Counted from the first letter of the stretch, positions 1-5,816 are shown. The stretch: 6,050 nt of DNA from Candidatus Falkowbacteria bacterium RIFOXYC2_FULL_48_21 (GCA_001778275.1 MFGM01000055.1:1-6050), one strand, 5' to 3'. Translations and numbers: made by a program. The notes: generated by a model not told the origin, from the sequence alone.

Positions 1-27
1 ATCAAATTATAATTTAATCGGTCACAC

Positions 28-55
28 TTGTCAATATAACCCGACCGTGTATAAT
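28..55 (+). promoter_or_regulatory. sigma70-type promoter for the amidohydrolase gene
   Basis: TTGTCA at 28-33 (five of six bases match TTGACA) and a perfect TATAAT at 50-55 are separated by 16 bases. Transcription should start about 6-8 bases after the -10 box, around 61-64, which is practically at the ATG at 64. No Shine-Dalgarno sequence fits in that space, so the transcript is probably leaderless or nearly so. The boxes are read directly from the sequence; the start point and leaderless state are inferred. Confidence 0.7.
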
Positions 56-63
56 ATGGATGT

Positions 64-846
64 ATGAAAAATTTTCAAGTGCTAAAAGTTAAAAATGCGC
101 CGGTTATTTGCCATATACCACACAGCTCAATTCGCATTCCGACGGAATTTGCGAATGATTTTTCATTATCTAAAAACGAATTAAAACACGAAGCGTTACA
201 AATGGCTGATTTATACTCCAACGAACTGTTTGCACCGTTGCTCAAACGGTTTGGCGGCTTTGTCGCCAATTTCAGTCGCGTGGTGGCAGACGTAGAGCGT
301 TTTTCGCCGGACAAAAAAGAACCAATGGCCAAAGTCGGCATGGGCGCGCTTTATACTCGAGCATCCGATGGTAAAACCATTCGCCGCTTAACGCCGGCCG
401 GACGAAAACATTGTCTTGATTCATTGTATCGGCCATATCATCGCGAACTGACCGACAATGTAAAACAATGCCTGAAAAAATTTGGCAAATGCTTGATTCT
501 CGATTGCCACACTTTTCCCGCCACTCCGCGTCCCTACGAACCGGATCACAAAACCAATCGACCCGACATTTGTCTTGGCATAGATAAATTTCACACGCCA
601 CCCGCATTACTAAAAAAATTGCATGTCAATCTTCGCCGCCGTTTCACAGTCAAAATAAATAGTCCATTCTCCGGCACTATCGTACCGCTAGCATATTACC
701 AAACAGACAAGCGCGTTCAGTCAATCATGATTGAAGTGAATCGAAAGTTGTACATGAACGAAAAAACTTTTACTAAAAACGCCGATTTTCAAAAAATCGC
801 GTCCGTTATTTGTGAAACGATAATCAACAGTCTAAAAATCATCTAA
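64..846 (+). CDS. N-formylglutamate amidohydrolase family protein
   Basis: This 260-residue cytoplasmic protein belongs to the N-formylglutamate amidohydrolase (FGase) family, zinc-type hydrolases with an M14-like fold. Characterised members split N-formyl-L-glutamate into formate and glutamate at the end of one histidine degradation route. Visible family blocks are HIPHSS (17-22), a DLYSNELF segment (49-56), SRVVADVER (71-79), GALYTR (94-99), YRPYH (122-126), LDCHTFP (146-152), RPDICLG (166-172), PFSGTIVP (201-208) and IMIEVNRKLYM (221-231). The histidines of HIPHSS and LDCHTFP and the acidic residue of the VER block are plausible metal or catalytic residues by family analogy. Length is normal for the family and there is no signal peptide. 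The start is fixed: an in-frame stop lies at 52-54 and the next Met is residue 47. No other histidine-utilisation gene is nearby, so the true substrate may be another N-acylated amino acid. Family assignment is firm; substrate is not. Confidence 0.9.
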   Translation: MKNFQVLKVKNAPVICHIPHSSIRIPTEFANDFSLSKNELKHEALQMADLYSNELFAPLLKRFGGFVANFSRVVADVERFSPDKKEPMAKVGMGALYTRASDGKTIRRLTPAGRKHCLDSLYRPYHRELTDNVKQCLKKFGKCLILDCHTFPATPRPYEPDHKTNRPDICLGIDKFHTPPALLKKLHVNLRRRFTVKINSPFSGTIVPLAYYQTDKRVQSIMIEVNRKLYMNEKTFTKNADFQKIASVICETIINSLKII

Positions 847-903
847 CATCCACGTATATACGATGTTGCGGTAGCAATTTGGGGGGAGCGAGGCGAAACC
901 GCA
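845..903. repeat. weak inverted repeats in the convergent gap
   Basis: The space between the two convergent genes contains two dyads. AACAT (845-849) pairs with ATGTT (863-867) around the self-complementary CGTATATACG (853-862 region), with three unpaired bases on one side. TGCGGT (867-872) pairs with ACCGCA (898-903) across a 25-base loop that contains a run of six G. Neither hairpin is followed by a clean U-tract, although on the minus strand the first is followed within a few bases by ATTTTT. They may serve as weak terminators for either gene or be the remnant of a dispersed repeat. Function is not shown. Confidence 0.3.
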
Positions 904-933
904 TAAACGCTATTATATGACGTGATTTACAAT

Positions 934-1419
934 TTATTCAAAGTGAAAATCGTCACAACTCAATACGGCAAGCATTTTACCTTCCCTTCTGCGTTTGCAT
1001 GGTAAAAGCTCCTTTTCTTTGAAGCCAATTGATCCATAAAAATTCTTTAGCGAGCTTCTGTTCGGATCATAGCAAACCTGAATTTCATCGGAGTTATTCT
1101 TGAAAAATAATTCTTTTGCTATCTCTGTAAGTGCTGCCCTTCCATAACCTTTTCCCTGGTGTTTCTCATCAATCATAAGACGGAATATTTTTGATACTTT
1201 TTCATTCTCGGGAGTGCCGTATGTTGCAAAGCCAATAATTTTATCTTTAGTATTCAAAATAGCCACCGCTTTTGTTTGAGGATAAAAATTGAGTTCGGCT
1301 ATTGAAAAAAGGTTACTGGGTAGCGCGCTCATTTGATCTGCACTAACATTAAGGTTTGCGCACTCTTCCCAGTTCGATGAGTTGATTGGCTTCAGTTTTA
1401 TAGTGACGATTTTTTCCAT
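934..1419 (-). CDS. GNAT family N-acetyltransferase
   Basis: A small (161-residue) Gcn5-related N-acetyltransferase, predicted to move an acetyl group from acetyl-CoA to an amine. The acetyl-CoA pyrophosphate-binding motif A is clear: HQGKGYGRAAL at residues 87-97, preceded by a beta-strand FRLMIDEK (79-86). Motif B is FYGSIGF (127-133), after DPNRSSLKN, the usual arrangement in which the tyrosine acts as general acid. The N-terminal part (NLNVSADQMSALP, then AELNFYPQTKAVAI) resembles BltD-like diamine/spermidine acetyltransferases, but the substrate cannot be read from sequence. I start at ATG 1419; an in-frame TTG two codons upstream (1425) is the alternative. There is no Shine-Dalgarno sequence. 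It follows the 161-residue gene by 20 bases on the same strand and is probably cotranscribed. It is visibly AT-richer than its neighbours, so recent acquisition is possible. Confidence 0.85.
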   Translation of the reverse strand: MEKIVTIKLKPINSSNWEECANLNVSADQMSALPSNLFSIAELNFYPQTKAVAILNTKDKIIGFATYGTPENEKVSKIFRLMIDEKHQGKGYGRAALTEIAKELFFKNNSDEIQVCYDPNRSSLKNFYGSIGFKEKELLPCKRRREGKMLAVLSCDDFHFE

Positions 1420-1439
1420 ATTCAAAATTGTAAATTATC

Positions 1440-1925
1440 TCAACTAACTATTCGCTTTAAGATATAATAATTCGGCCGTCCATGCCCATTGTAATCCCAA
1501 TGCTTTGGCGCGAGTGCCTCGTCCCACGGCAACGATTCAACCACTTGGAACCCGGCTTGGCCGTACAACCGGCGCAGCATTTCACCCAAACATTCGACGC
1601 TAGTCGCGCCCAACCGGGCCGTTAACTCAACGATTTGTCGGCCACGCCGTTTGTACAATGAAAATACGGAAATCAATTGCTTATCAGGCTTGAACCCAAA
1701 GCCTGATTTTTTGTCTGCCGCCAAATACAAGGTCGCCCCCATCAATCGATACTCTTCGGCCGTGTGAGGCGTCAGGTAGGCCAACAAGTCCGGCTTCATC
1801 GAGTCGCGAATACGCACAAACTCATCCGCATCGGCGACTTCATATTTCATCGCCTTGTCCGGATCAAATTCCGCGCTTTCATCAATCGGTCGATCATCGA
1901 TATTTTTTCTCTTTTCCGTAAACAT
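1440..1925 (-). CDS. GNAT-like protein of unknown function
   Basis: A 161-residue protein that I do not recognise by gene name. The first 35 residues are charged and probably flexible. From about residue 60 it looks like a compact alpha/beta domain: LYLAADKKSGFGFKPDKQLISVFSLY (two beta-strands with a turn, 67-91), a helix RRGRQIVELTARLGA (93-107), a strand TSVECLG, then LRRLYGQAGF (117-126), which matches the LYxxxGF end of GNAT motif B, and a tail with PWDEALAPKHWDY and GRPNYYILKR. From memory, similar tails (WDDxYAPxGWDY, GRPDVVFM) occur in GNAT-like domains attached to phage head or morphogenesis proteins; that is recollection, not a search. A motif A acetyl-CoA loop (Q/RxxGxG/A) is poorly preserved, at best RRGRQ, so catalytic activity is uncertain. 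The ATG at 1925 has no Shine-Dalgarno sequence. The gene lies 63 bases after murF. Confidence 0.75.
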   Translation of the reverse strand: MFTEKRKNIDDRPIDESAEFDPDKAMKYEVADADEFVRIRDSMKPDLLAYLTPHTAEEYRLMGATLYLAADKKSGFGFKPDKQLISVFSLYKRRGRQIVELTARLGATSVECLGEMLRRLYGQAGFQVVESLPWDEALAPKHWDYNGHGRPNYYILKRIVS

Positions 1926-1948
1926 ATTTTACGATTAACGCTTTTAGA

Positions 1949-1978
1949 CTTATAAATTTCTTCTCTATTTTTCCTCAA
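1949..1978 (-). promoter_or_regulatory. possible promoter for the 161-residue gene
   Basis: In the short gap after murF the minus strand reads TTGAGG (1978-1973), an 18-base AT-rich spacer, then TATAAG (1954-1949). Transcription would start near 1942 and give a leader of about 17 bases. The elements match the sigma70 consensus moderately and AT-rich DNA produces such matches by chance, so readthrough from murF is equally possible. Confidence 0.3.
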
Positions 1979-1988
1979 TTTTACTATT

Positions 1989-3275
1989 CTAATTTTTCCA
2001 CTCATTATCTTGCCTCACCAACAACTCCCTCGCTTTCTCCGGCTCCTTCATCAAAGCGAAAACCACCCGTTCCATCCTCGCGCCTTGCGAACCTTTAACC
2101 AAAATCAAGTCATTTTCCTTGATTAACTCGCCAACCTTTTTCATCGCTTCGCGCGAATCAACGAACTTCACAATCTCGTGCAATCCGTTTTCTATGGCGC
2201 CACGCGCGATCATATCGCTAAACGCACCGACGCAAACCAATAATTTCACGCCCGTGGCGGCCGCTTTTTGACCAAGATCAATGTGAGCCTGTTCGGTAAA
2301 GTCGCCGAGTTCAAGCATATCGCCGAGAATGACCACTTTGCGTTCCGCGCCACCCACGTTCAAATCAGCCAACGCATCCAACGCCGCCGCCGCCGCGCGC
2401 GGGGAGGAGTTGTAAGTATCGTCAATAATCAGCGTGCTATTTTTTCCCGCAATCAAATTCATCCGCCCCTTCGGCGTTTTGTAATCGCGCAATCCTTCCG
2501 ACACTTCAATCAAATTCATGTTCAGCGACAAACCCACAGCCGCGGCGATGAGCGCCGAATTAATCTGATGCGCGCCCACCACGCCCGGCAAATAAACCGG
2601 CACCGCACTACCTTGATACGCGATTTTGAACTTGATGCCGCTCAAATCCATGTCCCGCCCCTGCTGAATCAATTCAATAGAACGCACGTTTGCCGCTTCG
2701 ACCTGACCAAAAAAAACCACTTTAGCCTTGACTCGCTTGTGCATCTCTCGAACCAAAGGATCGTCATAACTTAATATGGCGATTCCCTCTTTGCCAAGGT
2801 GCGTCACGATTTTTTGCTTTTCCTTGGCAATATTTTCCACTGTTTTAAAGGCTTCAAGATGCGCCGGACCGACTTTCGTGACCACGCCGATGTCGCAAGG
2901 GAAATGCTCCGTTAAATAGCCAATGTCGCCCGGCTTATCCGCGCCCATTTCCAACACCAGAATTTCCGGATAATTTTTGTCCTGACCGAAAATCAAACCA
3001 AGCGCTCGGCCAAATACTTTCAACCAGCCGAGCGGCGACTTGCCGCCCGTTTCCGCGCCGATAATCGTCAGGGGCACGCCGATTTCGTTGTTATAATTTT
3101 TAATGTTTTCCCGCGCGTTAAACTTCGTTTTCAGCACGGCAAACACCGCCTCCTTGGCCGACGTCTTGCCCATACTGCCGGTAATGCCGACGATTTTAGG
3201 CTTATACTTATTAACAATCGCCTGGGCTAAAAACGCGAGAATTTTTTCGAGTGTTTTTTTCATAGAAATTATCAT
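1989..3275 (-). CDS. murF: UDP-MurNAc-tripeptide--D-Ala-D-Ala ligase, N-terminally short
   Basis: MurF adds D-Ala-D-Ala to UDP-MurNAc-tripeptide, the last cytoplasmic ligation of peptidoglycan precursor synthesis, using ATP. Clear blocks are the P-loop GITGSMGKTS (30-39), NNEIGVPLT (62-70), the Mg/ATP block EMGADKPGDIGYL (109-121), KVGPAHLEAF (134-143) followed by ENIAKEKQKI (147-156, containing the lysine region carbamylated in Mur ligases), DDTYNSSP (285-292), the MurF hallmark LGDMLELG (317-324) and KGSQGARME (394-402) in the C-terminal ligase domain. The central and C-terminal domains are complete. The usual N-terminal UDP-sugar-binding domain (about 75-80 residues ahead of the P-loop) is missing: only about 29 residues precede it, forming an amphipathic helix. 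An in-frame TAG at 3300-3302, and only 157 bp to the upstream gene, exclude an unseen extension. ATG 3275 is chosen; ATG 3263 (MKKTLEKILA) is equally credible. Neither has a Shine-Dalgarno sequence. Confidence 0.93.
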   Translation of the reverse strand: MIISMKKTLEKILAFLAQAIVNKYKPKIVGITGSMGKTSAKEAVFAVLKTKFNARENIKNYNNEIGVPLTIIGAETGGKSPLGWLKVFGRALGLIFGQDKNYPEILVLEMGADKPGDIGYLTEHFPCDIGVVTKVGPAHLEAFKTVENIAKEKQKIVTHLGKEGIAILSYDDPLVREMHKRVKAKVVFFGQVEAANVRSIELIQQGRDMDLSGIKFKIAYQGSAVPVYLPGVVGAHQINSALIAAAVGLSLNMNLIEVSEGLRDYKTPKGRMNLIAGKNSTLIIDDTYNSSPRAAAAALDALADLNVGGAERKVVILGDMLELGDFTEQAHIDLGQKAAATGVKLLVCVGAFSDMIARGAIENGLHEIVKFVDSREAMKKVGELIKENDLILVKGSQGARMERVVFALMKEPEKARELLVRQDNEWKN

Positions 3276-3280
3276 TGCTA

Positions 3281-3384
3281 ATATGTATGCGATGCGAATC
3301 TACGAATCGTAGTCGAATAGGATTCGTAAAGTCGTATGGATGCCGCCAAGCCTTATCAGCCGTCGATTCGCATCGCACCCATAT
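3281..3384. repeat. large imperfect palindrome in the murF leader
   Basis: Between ftsI and murF, TGCGATGCGAAT (3288-3299) is the exact reverse complement of 3366-3377. The pairing continues with C3300-G3365, then one mismatch, then ACG (3302-3304) with CGT (3361-3363). Outward, after a two-base mismatch, ATATG (3281-3285) pairs with CATAT (3380-3384). About 21 base pairs close a loop of about 56 bases. Inside lie further dyads: ACGAATC (3302-3308) with GATTCGT (3321-3327), and the near-perfect CTACGAATCGTAG (3300-3312). The motif CGAAT or its complement recurs at least five times. On the murF mRNA the 3' arm ends five bases before ATG 3275, so this may be a structured leader, a REP/MITE-like element, or an operator cluster. 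The structure is directly visible; its role is unknown. Confidence 0.7.
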
Positions 3385-3415
3385 TGAAACTAGTATTATT
3401 GAAGCTCATGATCAA

Positions 3416-3438
3416 TCGCGTCGCGCGACTTTTTATTT
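3416..3438 (+). terminator. possible plus-strand intrinsic terminator
   Basis: TCGCG (3416-3420), loop TCG, CGCGA (3424-3428), followed by CTTTTTATTT on the plus strand. The stem is only five pairs but fully GC-rich apart from its closing pair, and the T-run is good. No plus-strand gene ends here, so it could end an antisense or small RNA from the palindromic spacer, or block antisense transcription into ftsI. On the minus strand the hairpin immediately follows the ftsI stop but lacks a U-tract. Confidence 0.4.
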
Positions 3439-5319
3439 AACTTCTGGCGGAACGCCGTAATAATCCAAAATAAACTTCCCCACCTTCACAAAAAGCGGCG
3501 CGGCCGTACTCTCGGCGTACTGCGCGTTTTTCGGCTTGTCAATTTTGGAAATAATAACAAATCGCGGTTTATAGAACGGCGCGAATCCGATAAACGTGTG
3601 GATATTAATGTCGTGCAAATAACCGCCATTCACCGGATCATAAATTTCCGCCGTGCCCGTCTTTCCACCGACAAGATAGCCCGGGATTTGCGCTTTTTTG
3701 GTGTGGCCGTTTTGCACCACAGACACGAGCATGCTGCTCAACAGCTTGGCTGATTCCGGCGAAATCACCTGACTCACGATCCGCGGCTCATTCTTTTTCA
3801 CCACCTTGCCGTCCGCATCAAGCACCGAGTCAATCACATACGGCTGCATCAATTTGCCGTCATTCACAATGGCGCCATAAGCGCGCAACAATTGAATCGG
3901 CGTTGTCGTAATACCTTGACCGAACGAAGCGGTGGCCAAATAAATTTCACCTTTTTCATCTAATGATTTCAAACTACCCTCCGACTCACTGCACAAATCA
4001 ATGCCCGTCTGCTTGCCAAATCCAAACTCTTGCGAATAGCGCTTGAAATCATCAATTCCAACCTTGCGCGCCACATACACCGCACCGGTATTCAAGGAGA
4101 ATTCCAAAACATTGGTCATGGTTTGCCAGCCGTGCGCTTTCAAGTCGGAATTGCGAATCGTATGTTTGCCAAACACCACTTGCCCGGTATCATTGTATCC
4201 GCTAAAAGGATCAACTACTCCGGCATTAAGCGCCATGGCCATAGTGATCGGCTTGTAAACCGAACCGGGCTCATAATTATCCGCAATGCTCAAATTACGA
4301 AAAAGATTCATGTCTTTGATCTTGTTGTATTCGTTCGGATCAAAATCAGGTGCGTTGCACATGGCAAGAATGCTGCCGGTGGCCGGATCCATCGCAATCA
4401 GACTGCCGCTCTCGGCGGAAAATTCTTTTACCGTTTTATTCAATTCATTACAAGCAAAATATTGAATCGACTTGTCAATCGTCAACACAAAACTCTGACC
4501 GTCCTCTGCCGGACGAAAATCTTTGCCGGCGAGCGCGATCCAACGGCCGAGTGTGTCCGTTTCCGAGTGTAAAAATCCGGCTTCGCCGGCCAATTCTTTG
4601 TCATAACAGCCCTCCACGCCGTAGTAGCCTTTTAGAATATTTTTTTCCGCCTGCTTGCCCACAAAGCCAAGCAATTGACTGCCGATGCTTTTCTCCGGAT
4701 AAAAACGGGCGATTTCCTTTGACCAGCCGACACCTTCCAAATTGTAGGCCTCAATTTGCCGAATTTCCTTTTCGCCAACCAAATGTTTCAGCGGCTCATA
4801 TGGATCATCTTTTTTTCGCAATTTTAAATTCCAACCATCAATCACACCTTGCGGATCTTCATCAATCAAAACCGTTGAAACGCTTACCCCGGATTTTTCG
4901 GCAGTCACCGGTTTGTCGCTTTTTATCGGTTCCAGCCTAAAAACTTCTTTCAGCGCTTGCAAAACTGCGTCCGGATCTTTGATGTCGCGCGGTAAAGCAT
5001 AAAGTAAATATAAAGTTTTATTCAACGCTACAGGATAATAACGATGGCCGTCCTTCACAATCTGACCTTCTCGGTCGTTTAAATATATTTCCCCGCGCAC
5101 CGGATAAAGTTGTTTGAAAATTTCATGCTGATCGGACGCGAGCGAAAGGTAATATTGATAATCGAGCACTTGCAACTTGAAGAGTCGCGCAATGATCATC
5201 ACGGCAAGACAAATAAAAAAAAGAATAATCACGCCGGAACGATAGTCGCGCTTGGCGGCGCCGCCTTGGCCGTACGACTCATATTTAACCATTCTGGTAT
5301 TTTTGACCAACAAAGTCAT
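3433..5319 (-). CDS. ftsI: class B penicillin-binding protein, FtsI/PBP2-type transpeptidase
   Basis: A 628-residue membrane-anchored peptidoglycan DD-transpeptidase that crosslinks stem peptides on the outer face of the membrane; with MurF alongside, the septal FtsI/PBP3 class is most likely. A short cytoplasmic N-terminus is followed by one transmembrane helix (about 28-47, GVIILFFICLAVMIIARLF). The pedestal/dimerisation domain begins at VRGEIYLNDREG (74-85) and contains ARFYPEKSIGSQLLGFVG (204-221). The transpeptidase domain holds all three catalytic motifs: SVYK (nucleophile Ser353, Lys356), SLN (408-410) and KTGTAE (553-558), plus FGQGITTTPIQLLRAY (466-481) and FIGFAPFYKPRF (576-587). 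Length is typical. The frame stays open upstream to a GTG at 5418, but that would overlap the preceding gene and translate a tandem repeat, so I use ATG 5319; ATG 5292 is also possible. None has a Shine-Dalgarno sequence. The gene follows the 108-residue gene by 65 bases and probably shares its transcript. Confidence 0.9.
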   Translation of the reverse strand: MTLLVKNTRMVKYESYGQGGAAKRDYRSGVIILFFICLAVMIIARLFKLQVLDYQYYLSLASDQHEIFKQLYPVRGEIYLNDREGQIVKDGHRYYPVALNKTLYLLYALPRDIKDPDAVLQALKEVFRLEPIKSDKPVTAEKSGVSVSTVLIDEDPQGVIDGWNLKLRKKDDPYEPLKHLVGEKEIRQIEAYNLEGVGWSKEIARFYPEKSIGSQLLGFVGKQAEKNILKGYYGVEGCYDKELAGEAGFLHSETDTLGRWIALAGKDFRPAEDGQSFVLTIDKSIQYFACNELNKTVKEFSAESGSLIAMDPATGSILAMCNAPDFDPNEYNKIKDMNLFRNLSIADNYEPGSVYKPITMAMALNAGVVDPFSGYNDTGQVVFGKHTIRNSDLKAHGWQTMTNVLEFSLNTGAVYVARKVGIDDFKRYSQEFGFGKQTGIDLCSESEGSLKSLDEKGEIYLATASFGQGITTTPIQLLRAYGAIVNDGKLMQPYVIDSVLDADGKVVKKNEPRIVSQVISPESAKLLSSMLVSVVQNGHTKKAQIPGYLVGGKTGTAEIYDPVNGGYLHDINIHTFIGFAPFYKPRFVIISKIDKPKNAQYAESTAAPLFVKVGKFILDYYGVPPEVK

Positions 5320-5322
5320 AGC

Positions 5323-5376
5323 GCAAATTGAGAAGAGGAAGCGAATTAAGAGAATTAAGCGAACTAAGCAAATTGA
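5323..5376. repeat. 9-bp tandem repeat (minisatellite) upstream of ftsI
   Basis: Six consecutive 9-base units on the plus strand: GCAAATTGA, GAAGAGGAA, GCGAATTAA, GAGAATTAA, GCGAACTAA, GCAAATTGA. The first and last are identical, and the third to fifth differ by one or two bases. The array fills most of the 65-base gap between the 108-residue gene and ftsI and ends three bases before ATG 5319. Because the unit is a multiple of three, all three minus-strand frames can stay in phase whatever the copy number, which explains the low-complexity peptides read through it. Confidence 0.75.
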
Positions 5377-5384
5377 AAAAAATG

Positions 5385-5711
5385 TTAATTTTCCATTTCC
5401 AATTGCGCGGTCGCCCACTCCTCGCGATTCTCATCCCAGCGAAAAATGCGCATCGTATCCACCATCTCCGAATCCGAATACTCATATTGCACCGCCACCT
5501 TGCCGCCGATGCGATTGGAATAAACCGTTTTTCGATCCAATACCCGCGGGGTTGTGGTTCGAATGATTTTCATTCTGCCCATTGGCGAGGCAAATATAAT
5601 CGTCTCTATTTTACCTTTGTCAAACTCCGCGTGCGGCACAATCGAATGGGCCTCAACCGCAAAACCGGATTTGATTTTTTCAACTACGTCGCCCCATTTA
5701 TCGTTGTTCAT
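5385..5711 (-). CDS. conserved hypothetical protein upstream of ftsI
   Basis: A 108-residue soluble protein without signal peptide or membrane segment. I do not know a function. It reads as a single alpha/beta domain: an N-terminal helix (NNDKWGDVVEKIKSGF), then alternating strands around IETIIFASPMGRMKIIRTT (35-53), VLDRKTVYSNRIGGKVAVQYEYSD (57-80), and a C-terminal strand pair MRIFRWDENREEWAT (87-101). The pattern of aromatic and charged residues (VLDRKTVYS, VQYEYSDSE, RWDENREEW) resembles small hypothetical proteins I associate with Parcubacteria; that is memory, not a database result. ATG 5711 gives the full frame and has no Shine-Dalgarno sequence. As the first gene of the ftsI-murF run it sits where mraZ, rsmH or ftsL would lie in a standard dcw cluster, but it resembles none of them. 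Confidence 0.8.
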   Translation of the reverse strand: MNNDKWGDVVEKIKSGFAVEAHSIVPHAEFDKGKIETIIFASPMGRMKIIRTTTPRVLDRKTVYSNRIGGKVAVQYEYSDSEMVDTMRIFRWDENREEWATAQLEMEN

Positions 5712-5775
5712 AATATTTTACAAGCCAAAAGACGGCTAAACATGGCAATAAGGCAAAAAAAGACAATACGTTAAT

Positions 5776-5804
5776 TATGTATAAATTTTACCTTATTTTT
5801 CCAA
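5776..5804 (-). promoter_or_regulatory. tentative promoter for the ftsI-murF run
   Basis: In the gap upstream of the 108-residue gene the minus strand reads TTGGAA (5804-5799), a 17-base spacer and TACATA (5781-5776); the overlapping CATAAT (5779-5774, spacer 19) is closer to the -10 consensus. A promoter is expected here because a terminator ends the preceding gene, but the match is poor. The leader would be about 55-60 bases long and includes a run of seven T (minus strand) and a small AGCC/GGCT dyad (5723-5737). Confidence 0.25.
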
Positions 5805-5816
5805 TTTTCGCAAATG

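Noticed and set aside
272..607. A 111-residue minus-strand frame opposite the amidohydrolase gene
   Set aside because: It is antisense to conserved FGase motifs, Cys/Arg-rich and domainless.
2380..2405. Apparent GC-rich repeat (CGCCGCCGCCGCGCG)
   Set aside because: It is the alanine-rich helix following the DDTYNSSP motif of murF and is explained by coding.
2268..2774. A 168-residue plus-strand frame opposite murF
   Set aside because: It lies entirely antisense to strongly conserved murF motifs and its His/Arg-rich composition is typical of a shadow frame.
3288..3377. Integron attC site or transposon terminal inverted repeats
   Set aside because: The arms lack the attC RYYYAAC/GTTRRRY boxes, no target-site duplication is evident outside the arms, and no integrase or transposase is present in the window.
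3275..3460. A 61-residue plus-strand frame across the ftsI-murF spacer
   Set aside because: It runs through the palindrome and into the antisense of ftsI, has no recognisable domain or ribosome-binding site, and its residue composition reflects the repeats.
4030..4940. Overlapping plus-strand frames of 180 and 196 residues opposite ftsI
   Set aside because: Both are antisense to the catalytic and pedestal domains of ftsI and show no coherent domain; the minus frame has all three transpeptidase motifs.
5320..5418. Extension of the ftsI frame upstream to a GTG at 5418 (33 extra residues)
   Set aside because: It would overlap the preceding gene's 3' end and translate the 9-bp repeat into low-complexity sequence. 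The ATG at 5319 already gives a normal class B PBP topology with one membrane anchor.
5328..5774. A 148-residue plus-strand frame opposite the 108-residue gene
   Set aside because: It starts in the 9-bp repeat and is antisense to a better-formed minus-strand protein; its composition (Arg/His/Ile-rich) looks like a shadow.
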